Below, piece by piece: positions 43,252 through 53,632 of a stretch of 64,000 bases of DNA. The notes under the pieces are model-generated. The model ran no database searches. It saw nothing but the letters and a program-made list of their open reading frames with translations, and had not been told where the DNA came from. The position numbers and the translations under genes are program-made. Position 1 is the stretch's first letter; each line of letters opens with the position of its first letter. This DNA is from Affinirhizobium straminoryzae (GTDB lineage: Bacteria; Pseudomonadota; Alphaproteobacteria; Rhizobiales; Rhizobiaceae). The stretch covers positions 1 through 64,000 of the forward strand of contig NZ_VJMG01000029.1 in NCBI RefSeq assembly GCF_007004135.1. Reading direction: 5' to 3'.

Positions 43252-43523
43252 TTTTGATTCTGTCTCTGGTGCTCCGATTGCAGCACGTCCACGTGATGAT
43301 TATGGCCGCGAAAGGGCGTCTGACGACGATGCCCCCGTGACCGACGATGGGCTTGTCTTCTAGAATACATATTTAAATCAGAGACTTGAGGCAATTTCCG
43401 TTTGCTTCACCCGCTTCGTTTATGTCGCGTTAACCCTTCGCCTGTGGACGGATCGGCAGAATCATGTTCTATGTTTGGCGGGTTATGGCCGGCAAACCGG
43501 CGACGGGCCGCCAAGAGGGAAGC
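43252..43523 (+). promoter_or_regulatory. repA upstream region
   Basis: About 270 bp before repA with no gene. An AT-rich stretch (43360-43382, TCTAGAATACATATTTAAAT) probably contains the repABC promoter. An imperfect match (one mismatch in the centre) to the repABC parS pattern GTT-N4-GC-N4-AAC occurs at 43482-43497. An AGAGGGA ribosome binding site precedes the chosen repA start. Confidence 0.45.
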
Positions 43524-44747
43524 ATGGCGATAGCAAATCAGGCAGACATGGCTGCACCTTCGCGTGAAGATGCCGGGAGCAAGATTGCCCGGCATGCAGG
43601 GCTTTTGTCCAGTCAACTGCAGCAGTTACGCACACGTATGTATCCGCCGAAGTCTGAGAAATCGCTGCGTCAGTTTCTGACCAACGAGGTCTCGAAGCTC
43701 ACGTCGATTCCGGATTCGACGCTCAAGCTGATGTCCAGCGAAGGACGTGGACCGGTTCCGAGCCGCCTGGAAAACAATCACCGCGTCTATACGCTGGCGC
43801 AGATCAACGAATTGCGTGAGCTTTTTGCCAGGCAGAAGCCAGCGGAAGCGCTCCGCTTTCTTCCGCGCCGCCGCGCTGGCGAGCACCTTCAGGTGATTGC
43901 GATTGCCAACTTCAAGGGTGGTAGCGCCAAGACGACGACTTGCGTGCATCTGGCACATTATCTTGCCCTGCAGGGTTACCGGGTGCTGGCGCTTGATCTC
44001 GATCCGCAGGCATCGCTTTCTGCGATGTTCGGTGCGCAGCCGGAAGTGGATGTTGGCGCCAACGAGACCATTTATGCCACGCTTCGCTATGACGAGGCCG
44101 AGCGTCGGCCGATCCGCGACATTATCCGCAAGACCTATTTTGATGGTGTCGATCTTATTCCGGGCAATCTGGAGGTGATGGAATACGAACACGAGACGCC
44201 ACGCGTGCTGGCCAACCGGTCGAGTTTCGGTGCGATCTTCTTCGAAAGGCTGAAGCTGGCTCTTGCGGAAGTCGAGTCCGATTATGACGTGGTGATCCTC
44301 GATACGCCGCCGTCTCTCGGCTTTCTCACCCTGAGTGCCATCTATGCCGCCACAAGCCTGATCATCACGGTCCATCCGGCCATGCTGGACGTCGCGTCGA
44401 TGAGCCAGTTCCTGCTGATGATGGGTGACCTGATCAACGTTCTCAATGAAAGCGGTGCGCATCTGGATCAGGATTTTATCCGCTATCTCGTGACACGACA
44501 TAATCCGAATGATGCACCGCAGTCGCAGGTGGTCGCCATGCTGCGTCACCTGTTCGGTACCGATGTGCTTTTGCCGACGGCCATTGAAAGCACGGCGGTC
44601 GAGGCTGCCGGTCTGGCGAAATGCTCGATTTATGAACTGGAAGTCGGGCAGATCGGTCGTGATACGCATCGCCGTGCCCGCGAGGCGGTCGATGCCGTCA
44701 ACCAGGCCATCGAAAGTCTGATTACTGCAAGTTGGGGAAGAGGATGA
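43524..44747 (+). CDS. repA: RepA, ParA-type partition ATPase and repABC regulator
   Basis: 407-aa protein of the RepA/ParA class of repABC replicons. N-terminal winged-helix-like region (about residues 40-115), then the ParA ATPase with deviant Walker A FKGGSAKTTT (residues 130-139), Walker A' DLDPQASLSAMF, and Walker B VVILDTPPSLGFLTL. The start at 43524 follows AGAGGGA and gives the usual family length; the frame is open to 43464. RepA segregates the replicon with RepB and represses repABC transcription. Four-base overlap with repB. Confidence 0.95.
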   Translation: MAIANQADMAAPSREDAGSKIARHAGLLSSQLQQLRTRMYPPKSEKSLRQFLTNEVSKLTSIPDSTLKLMSSEGRGPVPSRLENNHRVYTLAQINELRELFARQKPAEALRFLPRRRAGEHLQVIAIANFKGGSAKTTTCVHLAHYLALQGYRVLALDLDPQASLSAMFGAQPEVDVGANETIYATLRYDEAERRPIRDIIRKTYFDGVDLIPGNLEVMEYEHETPRVLANRSSFGAIFFERLKLALAEVESDYDVVILDTPPSLGFLTLSAIYAATSLIITVHPAMLDVASMSQFLLMMGDLINVLNESGAHLDQDFIRYLVTRHNPNDAPQSQVVAMLRHLFGTDVLLPTAIESTAVEAAGLAKCSIYELEVGQIGRDTHRRAREAVDAVNQAIESLITASWGRG

Positions 44748-45799
44748 CCAAATCGCCCCGGAAATCGATCGTTGCAAGCTTCGGCCTGTTGTCAGCCGAA
44801 CTGGAAAGCGAGCCGGCGGTGACGACGCCGGCTTCGCCCGTTGCAACGGTACCTCCTGCCGTTGCCCCCTCCCCGGGCCAGACGCCTCAGCCACGTGTCG
44901 GGGCCGGTGTGATCGGTGCCGCGCATCGGGCGATCGACGACATTCGTGCCGAGCGCGACCGCCTGCGTGCCATCGTGGAAGCGGGTGGCGGCTCCATTCT
45001 CGAACTCGATCCGAAGCTCGTCGATCCCTCACCCTATCCAGATCGGCTGCCGGATGACGATGTCTCGGATTTCGAGGCGTTCAAGCGCTCCATAGCCTCG
45101 GAAGGTCAGAAGGTTCCGATCCAGGTTCGTCGTCATCCCACGGCGGCGGGGCGTTACCAGATCGTCTATGGTCATCGCCGCTGGCGCGCTGCTCTTGAAC
45201 TGCAGCAGTCGGTGCGGGCGCTTGAGGTTGAGCTTTCCGATATCGATCTTGTGGTGGCTCAAGGCATTGAGAATGCCAACCGTCAGGATCTGACCTGGAT
45301 CGAGCGTGCCCTGTTTGCGCTGCGCATGGATGAAGCCGGGGTTCGGCCGCGCGACATCTATGCCGCCCTTTCGATCGAGGATGCGGAACTTGCCCGCATG
45401 CGCAGTGTCTACCGCGCGGTTCCATTGGATGTCATCGAAGCGATCGGCCGTGCGCCGAAGATCGGCCGTCCGCGCTGGCTGGATCTGGCGAAGACCCTGA
45501 ACAGTGAGCCCGGAGCGCTGGATGTCGTCCGCAGCACCTTGTCGGGGCTGGCGGTTGATGCTCTGACATCGGATCTGCGGTTCCAGCGCGTTCTGTCCGC
45601 TGTGAAGCCAGGCGTACCAACGCGCACGCCAGGACAGTTGCTTGCGGATCGAAATGGACGGCGTCTCGGCGCCTGCCTTGTGTCCGGAGGCGAGATGCGG
45701 ATTTCCGCAGACAGCCCGCTGGGAAAGGATTTCATTCGCTTCGTCGAGCAACAGTTGCCATCGCTTGTGGAGCGGTTCACCGCGACACGGGACACTTAA
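44744..45799 (+). CDS. repB: RepB, ParB-type centromere-binding protein
   Basis: 351-aa ParB-like protein. N-terminal SIVASFGLLSAELE matches the RepA-interacting segment of RepB proteins. ParB nuclease-like domain with GHRRWRAALEL near residues 146-156 and ENANRQDLTWIERALFA near 174-190, then a helix-turn-helix region (about 200-240) and a C-terminal dimerisation part. The start at 44744 overlaps the repA stop (ATGA) behind GGGGAAGAGG. It binds parS centromere sites. Confidence 0.95.
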   Translation: MTKSPRKSIVASFGLLSAELESEPAVTTPASPVATVPPAVAPSPGQTPQPRVGAGVIGAAHRAIDDIRAERDRLRAIVEAGGGSILELDPKLVDPSPYPDRLPDDDVSDFEAFKRSIASEGQKVPIQVRRHPTAAGRYQIVYGHRRWRAALELQQSVRALEVELSDIDLVVAQGIENANRQDLTWIERALFALRMDEAGVRPRDIYAALSIEDAELARMRSVYRAVPLDVIEAIGRAPKIGRPRWLDLAKTLNSEPGALDVVRSTLSGLAVDALTSDLRFQRVLSAVKPGVPTRTPGQLLADRNGRRLGACLVSGGEMRISADSPLGKDFIRFVEQQLPSLVERFTATRDT

Positions 45800-45867
45800 A
45801 AGTCCTGACCGCCATACGGCGTTCACGTTTGGACGAAGCAGGTACAGGAAAGGAAGCACAGCAAAAG

Positions 45868-45940
45868 AAAAAAGGCCCCCAAAACGTTGCCGTCGTGGAA
45901 GCCTCTCTGATTTAGCACCTCAAGACTCGCATTTCCACGA
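45868..45940 (-). ncRNA. repABC counter-transcribed antisense RNA (incompatibility RNA)
   Basis: In the 212-bp repB-repC gap, the minus strand carries the antisense RNA expected of repABC replicons, which represses RepC synthesis. Visible parts: a TTGACT -35-like box (45951-45946), a 3' hairpin with 7-base arms (45897-45903 with 45874-45880, two wobble pairs) and a U6 tract (45873-45868). The 5' end is approximate since no clear -10 was found. It should pair with the repC leader. Confidence 0.65.
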
Positions 45941-46011
45941 ATCATAGTCAAGTCGCTTTGGCACCTTTTCGGGTGGACGGTCTTCTTTTGCCTCTTGATA
46001 GGTGAAGAGAT

Positions 46012-47226
46012 ATGCCAGGTGGACATGTGACGACGCCCTTTGGGCGGCGGCCGATGACCCTTGCCCTCGTGCAGCGACAGCTGGACGTGGACGGGATCCG
46101 GCCCGGAAAGACTGTGGATAAATGGAAGGTATTCCGCGATGTTGCGGAAGCACGCGAACTGCTTGGTCTGCAAGACCGAGGCATAGCGGTTCTGGACGCG
46201 CTTCTGACCTTTTATCCGGAAAATAAGCTGCGCCAGGACGGTCAACTGGTCGTCTTTCCCTCCAATACACAGCTGGCGCTGCGCGCGCATGGAATGGCTG
46301 GGGCGACGCTTCGCCGTCATCTCGGCTTTCTTGTGGAGGCAGGGATCATCATCCGGCGGGATAGTGCCAACGGCAAACGCTATATCCGCAAGGACAGGGC
46401 CGGCGACATCGAGGCCGCGTTTGGTTTTGATCTTTCTCCCCTGCTGATGCGTGCCGAGGAACTGGCAGGGCTTGCCCAGCAGGTTGCGGCCGCTCGCGCG
46501 GCCTTTCGGCAGGCCAAGGAAAGCCTGACGATCTGCCGACGGGATATTCGGAAGCTGATTTCTGCCGCGATAGAGGAGGGGGCTCCGGGGGACTGGATCG
46601 CCATCGAGGATGCGTATGTGGCCTTGGTGGCCAAACTGCCGCGAACTCCGAGGCTCGCCGACGTCAATTCGCTGCTTGCCGAGATGGAAGCGTTGAGGGA
46701 GATGATCCTTAACCTGCTGAAAAACAGCGTTAAAGCTGGGAATATAAGCAGCAAAGGCGCTCAAAATGAGCAGCACATACATAGTTCAAAACCACAAACC
46801 AGCAATGAACTTGAACCAGCCTTCGAAACGAAGCCAGAGGCGAAACCGGCGGACATTCAAAAACGTGAGAGTGGAAACAGCCGGGTGTTCCCCTTGGGAT
46901 TGGTGCTGAAGGCCTGCCCGGAGGTGATCAATTACGGTCCGGACGGCGCCATTGGAAGCTGGCGTGATCTGATGGCGGCGGCGATTGTGGTGCGGTCGAT
47001 GCTTGGCATCAGCCCGTCTGCCTATCAGGAAGCCTGCGAAATTCTCGGTGCCGAAAATGCGGCATCGCTGATGGCGTGTATCCTGGAGCGGGCCGGTCAT
47101 ATCAGTTCGCCGGGCGGCTATTTGCGAAGCCTGACGGATAAGGCCCGGCGCGGCGAGTTTTCGATCGGGCCGATGCTGATGGCCCTGTTGCGGGCACGCG
47201 GCGAAACTTTGCGTCTGGTCGTCTGA
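46012..47226 (+). CDS. repC: RepC, replication initiator protein
   Basis: 404-aa initiator limited to repABC (alphaproteobacterial) replicons. It starts PGGHVTTPFGRRPMTLALVQRQL, the usual RepC opening, with TLRRHLGFLVEAGIIIRRDSANGKRY (winged helix) near residues 95-120 and the C-terminal AYQEACEILGAENAASLMACILERA...GGYLRSLTDKARRGEF typical of RepC. The GTGAAGAG ribosome binding site is close to the start. The replication origin is known to lie inside repC in this family; an AT-rich patch is present at 46.7-46.86 kb. The leader overlaps the antisense RNA. Confidence 0.95.
   Translation: MPGGHVTTPFGRRPMTLALVQRQLDVDGIRPGKTVDKWKVFRDVAEARELLGLQDRGIAVLDALLTFYPENKLRQDGQLVVFPSNTQLALRAHGMAGATLRRHLGFLVEAGIIIRRDSANGKRYIRKDRAGDIEAAFGFDLSPLLMRAEELAGLAQQVAAARAAFRQAKESLTICRRDIRKLISAAIEEGAPGDWIAIEDAYVALVAKLPRTPRLADVNSLLAEMEALREMILNLLKNSVKAGNISSKGAQNEQHIHSSKPQTSNELEPAFETKPEAKPADIQKRESGNSRVFPLGLVLKACPEVINYGPDGAIGSWRDLMAAAIVVRSMLGISPSAYQEACEILGAENAASLMACILERAGHISSPGGYLRSLTDKARRGEFSIGPMLMALLRARGETLRLVV
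46113..46121. promoter_or_regulatory. perfect DnaA box inside repC
   Basis: TGTGGATAA, the reverse complement of the consensus TTATCCACA. It is the only perfect DnaA box I noticed near the cassette. Whether it takes part in initiation is unknown. Confidence 0.4.
46701..46860. other. AT-rich candidate replication origin within repC
   Basis: The coding sequence drops in GC over about 160 bp (linker region of RepC, low-complexity residues KNSVKAGNISSKGAQ), while the flanks stay GC-rich. In characterised repABC replicons the origin lies in such an AT-rich part of repC. Confidence 0.5.
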
Positions 47227-47236
47227 TTTGGACTGT

Positions 47237-47270
47237 CCAGGGAAGCGTTGAATTTCATCCCCTTCCCTGG
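47237..47270 (+). repeat. inverted repeat downstream of repC
   Basis: Eight-base arms CCAGGGAA (47237-47244) and TTCCCTGG (47263-47270) with an 18-base loop, no T-tract. Possible repC terminator or protein-binding site in the 229-bp repC-pntA gap. Confidence 0.35.
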
Positions 47271-47455
47271 CGAGTTGGGTCGCTTGTGGCGATTGCCTTT
47301 GCCTGCCGAACGGAATCAGCGGGAAGATGCCTTGCACCGCAGCGAAGGAACCAACATGGTTTAAATATTGTGACTGCATTTCAGGCACAGGCGACACAAT
47401 GTGTTGAAGACAGACGCCGGCAGGAGGTTCTCGGCTGGCAGATTGGGAGAGGTGG

Positions 47456-49027
47456 ATGAAGATCGGGACACCGAAAGAGACGTTCGCGGGTGAGGCACGC
47501 GTTGCCTTAACGCCGGATAGTGCGGTTCAACTGCAGAAACTGGGGTATGAATGCCTTGTCGAAACGGGCGCTGGCCAGGCGGCCGGATTTTCCGACCAGG
47601 CCTATCGCAATGCCGGTGTGACTGTTGTGGGTGATGCGGCGGAACTGTTTTCCGCGGCAGACGTGGTTGCCAAAGTGCGCCCTCCCCTTCCCGAGGAAAT
47701 CCAGCGACTGGATTCAGGCAAGACGCTGATCTCCTTTTTCTACCCGGCACAGAACGCGGCGCTTCTGGAGCAGGCTAAGGAGAAGGGCGCCAATGTGATC
47801 GCCATGGATATGGTGCCGCGCATTTCGCGCGCCCAGAAGATGGACGCTCTCTCCTCCATGGCGAACATCGCCGGCTATCGGGCCGTGATCGAGGCGGGCA
47901 ACAATTTTGGCCGGTTCTTTACCGGTCAGGTGACAGCAGCCGGCAAGATCCCCCCGGCAAAGGTTCTCGTGATCGGTGCTGGCGTTGCCGGTCTGGCGGC
48001 CATCGGGACCAGCGTATCGCTTGGTGCCATCACCTATGCCTTTGATGTACGCCCCGAAGTCGCCGAGCAGATCGAGAGCATGGGCGCCGAATTCGTATTT
48101 CTCGAATTTGAGGCGAGCCAGGATGGTGCGGCGACCGGCGGCTATGCCGCTCCGTCGTCTCCGGAGTTTCGCGAAAAGCAGTTGGCGAAGTTCCGCGAAC
48201 TGGCACCCGAGATCGACATCGTGATCACCACCGCTCTTATTCCCGGTCGCGATGCGCCAAAGCTGTGGCTTGCCGATATGGTGGCGGCGATGAAGCCGGG
48301 CTCGGTGATCGTGGATCTCGCTGCCGAACGTGGCGGCAACTGCGATCTGACCGTCGCGGATCAGAAGGTCGTCTCGGAGAATGGTGTAACCGTCATTGGC
48401 TACACGGATTTTCCGAGCCGCATGGCAACGCAGGCCTCCACGCTTTATGCCACGAACATTCGCCACATGATGACGGACCTGACACCGGCCAAGAATGGCA
48501 ACCTCGTGCATAACATGGAAGACGATGTTATCCGCGGTGCGACGGTGACCTTTGAGGGTGCCATAACCTTCCCCCCTCCCCCGCCCAAAGTTCAGGCGAT
48601 TGCCGCTGCCCGTCCGAAGGAGAAGGTGAAGGAACTTTCACCTGAGGAAAAGCGCGCGAGAGAAGCGGCTGCATTTCGCACACAGACGCGAAACCAGGTT
48701 GGATTGCTGCTGGGTGGAGGCGCACTCATTCTTCTGGCCGGGCTTTTTGCACCCGCAAGCTTCATGAGCCATTTCATCGTATTCGTTCTGTCGTGCTTCG
48801 TCGGCTTCCAGGTGATCTGGAATGTTTCGCATTCTCTGCACACGCCACTGATGGCCGTCACGAATGCCATTTCCTCGATCATTATCCTTGGTGCGCTGAT
48901 GCAGATCGGATCCGGTAGCATTCTCGTCATTCTGCTGGCCGCTCTGTCTGTCTTTATGGCAGGCATCAATATCTTCGGCGGCTTCCTCGTGACGCGGCGG
49001 ATGCTCGCCATGTTCCAGAAGTCCTGA
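47456..49027 (+). CDS. pntA: NAD(P) transhydrogenase subunit alpha PntA (fused form)
   Basis: 523-aa subunit combining the NAD(H)-binding domain I with membrane helices. N-terminal [20 protein letters not shown], signature [27 protein letters not shown] near residues 122-148, and the [11 protein letters not shown] nucleotide motif near 172-182. A proline-rich linker (FPPPPPK) leads to four C-terminal helices (about 420-520). Length is close to E. coli PntA (510 aa); many alphaproteobacteria have this subunit split in two. With PntB it couples proton entry to NADPH formation. 16 bases before pntB. Confidence 0.95.
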   Translation: MKIGTPKETFAGEARVALTPDSAVQLQKLGYECLVETGAGQAAGFSDQAYRNAGVTVVGDAAELFSAADVVAKVRPPLPEEIQRLDSGKTLISFFYPAQNAALLEQAKEKGANVIAMDMVPRISRAQKMDALSSMANIAGYRAVIEAGNNFGRFFTGQVTAAGKIPPAKVLVIGAGVAGLAAIGTSVSLGAITYAFDVRPEVAEQIESMGAEFVFLEFEASQDGAATGGYAAPSSPEFREKQLAKFRELAPEIDIVITTALIPGRDAPKLWLADMVAAMKPGSVIVDLAAERGGNCDLTVADQKVVSENGVTVIGYTDFPSRMATQASTLYATNIRHMMTDLTPAKNGNLVHNMEDDVIRGATVTFEGAITFPPPPPKVQAIAAARPKEKVKELSPEEKRAREAAAFRTQTRNQVGLLLGGGALILLAGLFAPASFMSHFIVFVLSCFVGFQVIWNVSHSLHTPLMAVTNAISSIIILGALMQIGSGSILVILLAALSVFMAGINIFGGFLVTRRMLAMFQKS

Positions 49028-49043
49028 GGCGGGAGAGGGTAAG

Positions 49044-50477
49044 ATGGATTACGGTTTCACCACCGCCGCCTATGTTGTCGCGGCTGTTCTTTTCATTCTC
49101 TCGCTCGGTGGCCTGTCAGGACAGGAAAGCGCCAAGCGCGCCGTCTGGTATGGTATCGCCGGCATGGCGCTCGCCGTTCTGGCGACGCTTTACGGACCGG
49201 GCGCAGGACACTGGCTTCTCTCCGTGCTGATGATTGCTGCCGGCGGTGCGATTGGCTGGATTGTTGCCAAGCGGGTCCAGATGACGGAAATGCCGCAACT
49301 TGTGGCGGCGATGCATTCCCTCGTGGGCCTTGCCGCGGTCTTCATTGGTTTCAATGCGCATCTGGAACTGGGCCGCGTTCTCGCGATGGATGAAGCAATG
49401 CGTTCGGCGCTAACCGGTTTCGGTGCCATTCTTGCGCACAAGAGCCCTGTCGAACAGGTTATCCTCAAGGTGGAGGTTTTTCTCGGCGTGTTTATCGGCG
49501 CGGTGACTTTCACAGGTTCTGTCATCGCCTTCGGAAAGCTTGCAGGCAAGGTTGACGGCAAGGCGAGGAAACTGCCGGGCGGCCACGCGCTCAATGCGGC
49601 GGCTGCAATTCTATCGCTGATCCTGCTGTTTCTCTATGTTGGCGGCGCCGGGATCTGGACGCTGATCCTGATGGCACTTCTGGCCTTCTTCATCGGCTAC
49701 CATCTGATCATGGGGATCGGCGGCGCCGATATGCCGGTGGTTGTATCCATGCTCAACAGCTATTCGGGCTGGGCTGCCGCAGCGATCGGCTTTTCGCTGT
49801 CGAATGATCTCCTGATCGTCGTCGGTGCGCTGGTTGGTTCGTCGGGTGCAATCCTCTCCTATATCATGTGCAAGGCGATGAACCGTTCCTTCGTATCGGT
49901 CATCCTGGGCGGGTTCGGTACAACAACCGGGCCCCAGATGGAGGTGACGGGGGAACAGATCGCGATCGATGCCGAAGGCGTGGCAAGCGCGCTGAACGAG
50001 GCGGACAGCGTCATCATCGTGCCGGGCTACGGTATGGCGGTGGCCCAGGCGCAGGGGGCGGTGTCCGAACTGACACGGAAACTGCGCTCTGCCGGCAAAA
50101 CCGTTCGCTTCGCAATCCATCCCGTCGCCGGGCGACTGCCGGGTCATATGAACGTCCTGCTTGCGGAAGCCAAGGTGCCCTATGACATCGTTCTGGAAAT
50201 GGACGAGATCAACGAAGACTTCCCCGATACCGATGTGGTCATCGTGATTGGCTCCAATGACATCGTCAATCCGGCGGCGGAAGAAGATCCGAACAGCCCG
50301 ATTGCCGGCATGCCGGTGTTGCAGGTGTGGAAGGCAAAGCAGGTTTTCGTGTCGAAGCGAGGACAGGGAACGGGTTACTCCGGTATCGAGAACCCCCTCT
50401 TCTACAAGGAGAACACGCGGATGTTCTATGGCGACGCCAAGAAGTCGGTGAACGATCTTCTCCCGATGATCCGGTAA
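49044..50477 (+). CDS. pntB: NAD(P) transhydrogenase subunit beta PntB
   Basis: 477-aa subunit with about eight or nine membrane helices (residues 1-265) and a C-terminal NADP(H)-binding domain III. Conserved elements: [15 protein letters not shown] near residue 325, [22 protein letters not shown] near 352-373, [14 protein letters not shown] and [17 protein letters not shown]...MFYGDAK at the end. A strong hairpin terminates the operon. Confidence 0.95.
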   Translation: MDYGFTTAAYVVAAVLFILSLGGLSGQESAKRAVWYGIAGMALAVLATLYGPGAGHWLLSVLMIAAGGAIGWIVAKRVQMTEMPQLVAAMHSLVGLAAVFIGFNAHLELGRVLAMDEAMRSALTGFGAILAHKSPVEQVILKVEVFLGVFIGAVTFTGSVIAFGKLAGKVDGKARKLPGGHALNAAAAILSLILLFLYVGGAGIWTLILMALLAFFIGYHLIMGIGGADMPVVVSMLNSYSGWAAAAIGFSLSNDLLIVVGALVGSSGAILSYIMCKAMNRSFVSVILGGFGTTTGPQMEVTGEQIAIDAEGVASALNEADSVIIVPGYGMAVAQAQGAVSELTRKLRSAGKTVRFAIHPVAGRLPGHMNVLLAEAKVPYDIVLEMDEINEDFPDTDVVIVIGSNDIVNPAAEEDPNSPIAGMPVLQVWKAKQVFVSKRGQGTGYSGIENPLFYKENTRMFYGDAKKSVNDLLPMIR

Positions 50478-50486
50478 TAGATGCAG

Positions 50487-50514
50487 TTTGCGGTCCTCCA
50501 GGGAGGACCGCAAA
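50487..50514 (+). terminator. strong terminator-like hairpin after pntB
   Basis: Thirteen-base perfect arms (50487-50499 and 50502-50514) separated by two bases, followed by TCACCTTCTTT. Confidence 0.7.
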
Positions 50515-50624
50515 TCACCTTCTTTGAAGGTGGCGGGAAAAGCTGACACCGCTTTTCGCGACAGAGAGGCGAACAGGAAGAAGAAACTCCGAAATCTGTC
50601 CGCTTTCGCTGGAACCAGCAGGCT

Positions 50625-52013
50625 CTATGCGGCGCGCCGACCCTGCTGCACGAAGGTCCTCCCGGTCCGGAAACCAGACAACATGCGGGCGACTTCGCCC
50701 ATGTCATTGGTCATGGAGGTGGACGCGGCCGCGGTCTCCTCCACCATGGCGGCGTTCTGCTGGGTAACCTGGTCAAGCTTGCGGATCACATTGTCGATTT
50801 CGCGGATCGAAACCTCCTGGTCGCGAGCGTTCTGTTCGATTTTTCCAACCACATGATCGATATTGCCGATGTGGGAGACGATCCGCGACAGGGCGTGGCC
50901 CGTTTCGTCGACCAGGCTGACGCCTGTGCTCACCTGTTGATTCGATGCGGTAATCAGCGCGCGGATTTCCTTTGCTGCAGCGGCGGAACGCTGCGCCAAT
51001 TCGCGTACCTCCTGCGCGACGACCGCAAATCCCTTGCCCGCCTCCCCTGCCCGGGCAGCCTCGACGCCGGCGTTGAGCGCAAGAAGGTTTGTCTGGAAGG
51101 CAATTTCGTCGATGACGCCGATGATCTTGCCAATTTCACTGGACGATCGCGCAATTTCCTCCATCGCGGAAATCGCTTTGGTCACAATGTTCTTGGCGTT
51201 GTCGCCATCCTTGTGCGCGCTGTCGATGGTTTCCTTGGCAGTACGGGCGGAACTCGTCGCATCGGCAACGCCGGCGACAATCTGCGACAGGGCGTCAGAG
51301 GCTTCTTCGACGCTTGCGGCTTGCCGTTCGGTTCGTGACGCGAGATCTGTCGCCGCGGCACCAATTTCGCGTGAGGTTTGCAGGACGGTGCTCGACGCTG
51401 TCGAGACTTCGTCGATAAGTGCCCGAAGACGGTCGACGGTGGAATTGAAGTTCCGGCGCAAGGCCTCGGACTTTTGCGAGAATTCGACGTCCAGATGTGC
51501 CGTGAGATCACCTTCGGCGAGTGCCGTCAGTCCTGCTGCAAGCCGACTGATCGCAAACTGGTCCGCTTGTGCCTCCTGCTGTTCACGCAGACGACGAGCC
51601 CTGTCCTCTTCGCGCAACCTTACCATCTCATCAATGTCTTGCCATATGAAAATCAACAGAGTTTCATTTTGACGCTGCCAGCGAATGAGTGTGACCATGA
51701 CGGCGAAACGGCTGTCGTCTGTGCGGCGCACTTCCCACTCGAACCGGCAATGTCCATCCCGCATAGCGCGGGAGATGTATTCGGCAGCCAGCTCGTCGGA
51801 TCGCCGTCCGCCAAACTGCAACTCCGGAGAAAATTCAGCAGGAGAAAGGCCGACGAGTTGGGCGTCGGGTTGACGCATGATGGTGCTGAAAGCCTTGTTG
51901 AAGGCCAGAACCCGGCCCTCGCGTATGACGCAGTAGGCATCTGGCGAGTTTTCAAAGAGGAAGGCGGATAGCTCCCGACGGAAGTCTTCTTTCGGAAACA
52001 GCAAGTTGAGCAT
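50625..52013 (-). CDS. soluble PAS-containing methyl-accepting chemotaxis protein
   Basis: 462-aa cytoplasmic chemoreceptor: no membrane segment or signal peptide. N-terminal PAS domain (about residues 15-130: LFENSPDAYCVIREGRVLAFNKAF), a HAMP-like helical linker (about 155-215: RLAAGLTALAEGDLTAHLD), and a long MCP signalling coiled coil with the hairpin tip EIAFQTNLLALNAGVEAARAGEAGKGFAVVAQEVRELAQRSA near 308-345. It would report internal redox, energy or ligand state to CheA/CheW. GGGGA precedes the start. Confidence 0.9.
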   Translation of the reverse strand: MLNLLFPKEDFRRELSAFLFENSPDAYCVIREGRVLAFNKAFSTIMRQPDAQLVGLSPAEFSPELQFGGRRSDELAAEYISRAMRDGHCRFEWEVRRTDDSRFAVMVTLIRWQRQNETLLIFIWQDIDEMVRLREEDRARRLREQQEAQADQFAISRLAAGLTALAEGDLTAHLDVEFSQKSEALRRNFNSTVDRLRALIDEVSTASSTVLQTSREIGAAATDLASRTERQAASVEEASDALSQIVAGVADATSSARTAKETIDSAHKDGDNAKNIVTKAISAMEEIARSSSEIGKIIGVIDEIAFQTNLLALNAGVEAARAGEAGKGFAVVAQEVRELAQRSAAAAKEIRALITASNQQVSTGVSLVDETGHALSRIVSHIGNIDHVVGKIEQNARDQEVSIREIDNVIRKLDQVTQQNAAMVEETAAASTSMTNDMGEVARMLSGFRTGRTFVQQGRRAA

Positions 52014-52800
52014 GACATTCCCCGCGACAATGACGGGGGAACTCTAGACGGATAGGCTTAAAGCCGGGTTAAGTAAAGCAGTAGCTAATAAGCGGATCTG
52101 CGTCAGCCGAGTATGTGTTCCCGCAGGGCGGCTGGAGGAACCCAGCGACCTCGCTCCAGGGCGATGACGGGAAGACGGTGGTGGTTGCAACGTCAGCAGA
52201 TGGCGGTGGTTTTGTGCTGCGATCATGCCGACAGTTGTGCCTCTTTGCTCTGGTGTCAGGACGCGGCGACGCCATATAGATATGGTTAATGATTCCTGAA
52301 TGAATTCCCGAAGGCAGGCGTGAGGATGATTGGGCTGGCGCCTCGCCGCCCTTGCGTTTCAGAGCCTTGCCCGTTTCGACCATGAGGGCGGACGGGCTTT
52401 CACGGTTGGGCGTCCGGGAGGGCGCCACCAATCCTGTCTCGCAGGTATGTCAGGCAGTCCCGCATGCGGTTCAGGGTGCGTCGTCTCTCGTGGGAACTTT
52501 CGAGTGAATCTCCATTCATCGACAGCTCACGGAAACACCTGAATGCATCTGCAGGTTGCGTTGAGGTTTGGATGGTCCTTTCTCAATTTGGTTTTCGGAG
52601 ACTTGGTTGCGAGGACGTCATGTGTCGGACACTGCATGAGGAGCTATCCGGATCGCGCAGCTCCGCATGCAGCGAAGCCCGCCGATGGCGTGTGGACGGG
52701 TGTCCGTTTCCTTTACCGGACGTCGCGCCGCGAACGGTCCGGCTCCGGTGAGCCTGCTCGTGATCGCATTGATTGGCCATTGGCTGTGGTCTGGGATGAA

Positions 52801-52830
52801 AGAGGGAAGGAGACCCCTCCCCTTCCCTCT
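52801..52830. repeat. perfect 10-bp-arm hairpin
   Basis: AGAGGGAAGG (52801-52810) and its exact reverse complement (52821-52830) around a 10-base loop. A terminator-like structure in the gene-poor region. Confidence 0.5.
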
Positions 52831-53058
52831 TGATCGCTGAGGGACCCGACGATGCTTCGTTCCTGGCTCTGTATTCCAAGGTTTATTTCATCGCGACTGC
52901 GGTCGGCTTGTCAGGGCGGCATTTGTTCACCTGCTCTGTTGAAATAGATGCGATTGTAAGTCTTCATCGATGCGTGAGACTGTCAACCAGGGGCTTGTGG
53001 CACATCGCTTCGGGAACTGTTGGGAGCGGCGCGAAGTGCCTGATCAGTTTGGTGCGAC

Positions 53059-53074
53059 CCTGACAGCTGTCAGG
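53059..53074. repeat. palindrome copy 1, CCTGACAGCTGTCAGG
   Basis: First of three identical 16-bp palindromes; here extended to 18 bp (53058-53075). 258 bp before copy 2. Confidence 0.8.
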
Positions 53075-53316
53075 GTGGGTTGCACAATGCTACCCATCCT
53101 GTTTATGCCGCTGGTCGGTAACCGGTTGGCTGCTGGACATCACGCATTGTCGACCAAACTGCTACGAGTGAATGTCGTGATTGCGGCTGTTCCGGTGAAC
53201 ACTGCGAAAGGGCGTGGGTGGTTGCCAGCGGCGTTCGGTGGAGAATGGCTGAAGCTGCGTCTGCTCACGCGCGCGGTGCTTTTCAGCTGTTCAGCGTGTT
53301 AACCATCGCCACGTTG

Positions 53317-53332
53317 CCTGACAGCTGTCAGG
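53317..53332. repeat. palindrome copy 2, CCTGACAGCTGTCAGG
   Basis: Second identical copy, 316 bp before copy 3. A related word CAGCTG occurs at 53284-53289. Confidence 0.8.
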
Positions 53333-53632
53333 AATCAGCGCGCCGTGGGATGATGCTCGGTGCGCGCCAGTCCGTTCTTCGGCCGGGATATGAGGGCCGC
53401 GGCAATGGAATACAAAGTCTCCCTTTGGAGAGTGATACGTGGACATTCCAACCCACTCACTGGTGATCGAAGAACTGTTTCGACGGGATCGATGATCGGA
53501 ACTTCCCTAACGGCCTCCGTCCCGTCCGTGCGGGGCGGATGTACCATAGTTGGCCCTGGGGTCCGTGATGGACTGTTTTATCTTCGCAGGATGTATCCGA
53601 TGTGATGGCGCCTACCCTTTGTACGGCTCCAG

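Noticed and set aside
43482-43497. parS-like GTT-N4-CC-N4-AAC upstream of repA
   Set aside because: The central GC of the repABC parS consensus is CC here and there is a single copy; too weak to call.
52069-52431. 120-codon minus-strand frame in the gene-poor region
   Set aside because: Ser/Pro/Arg-rich with no domain, no clear ribosome binding site and no neighbour coupling; not supported as a gene.
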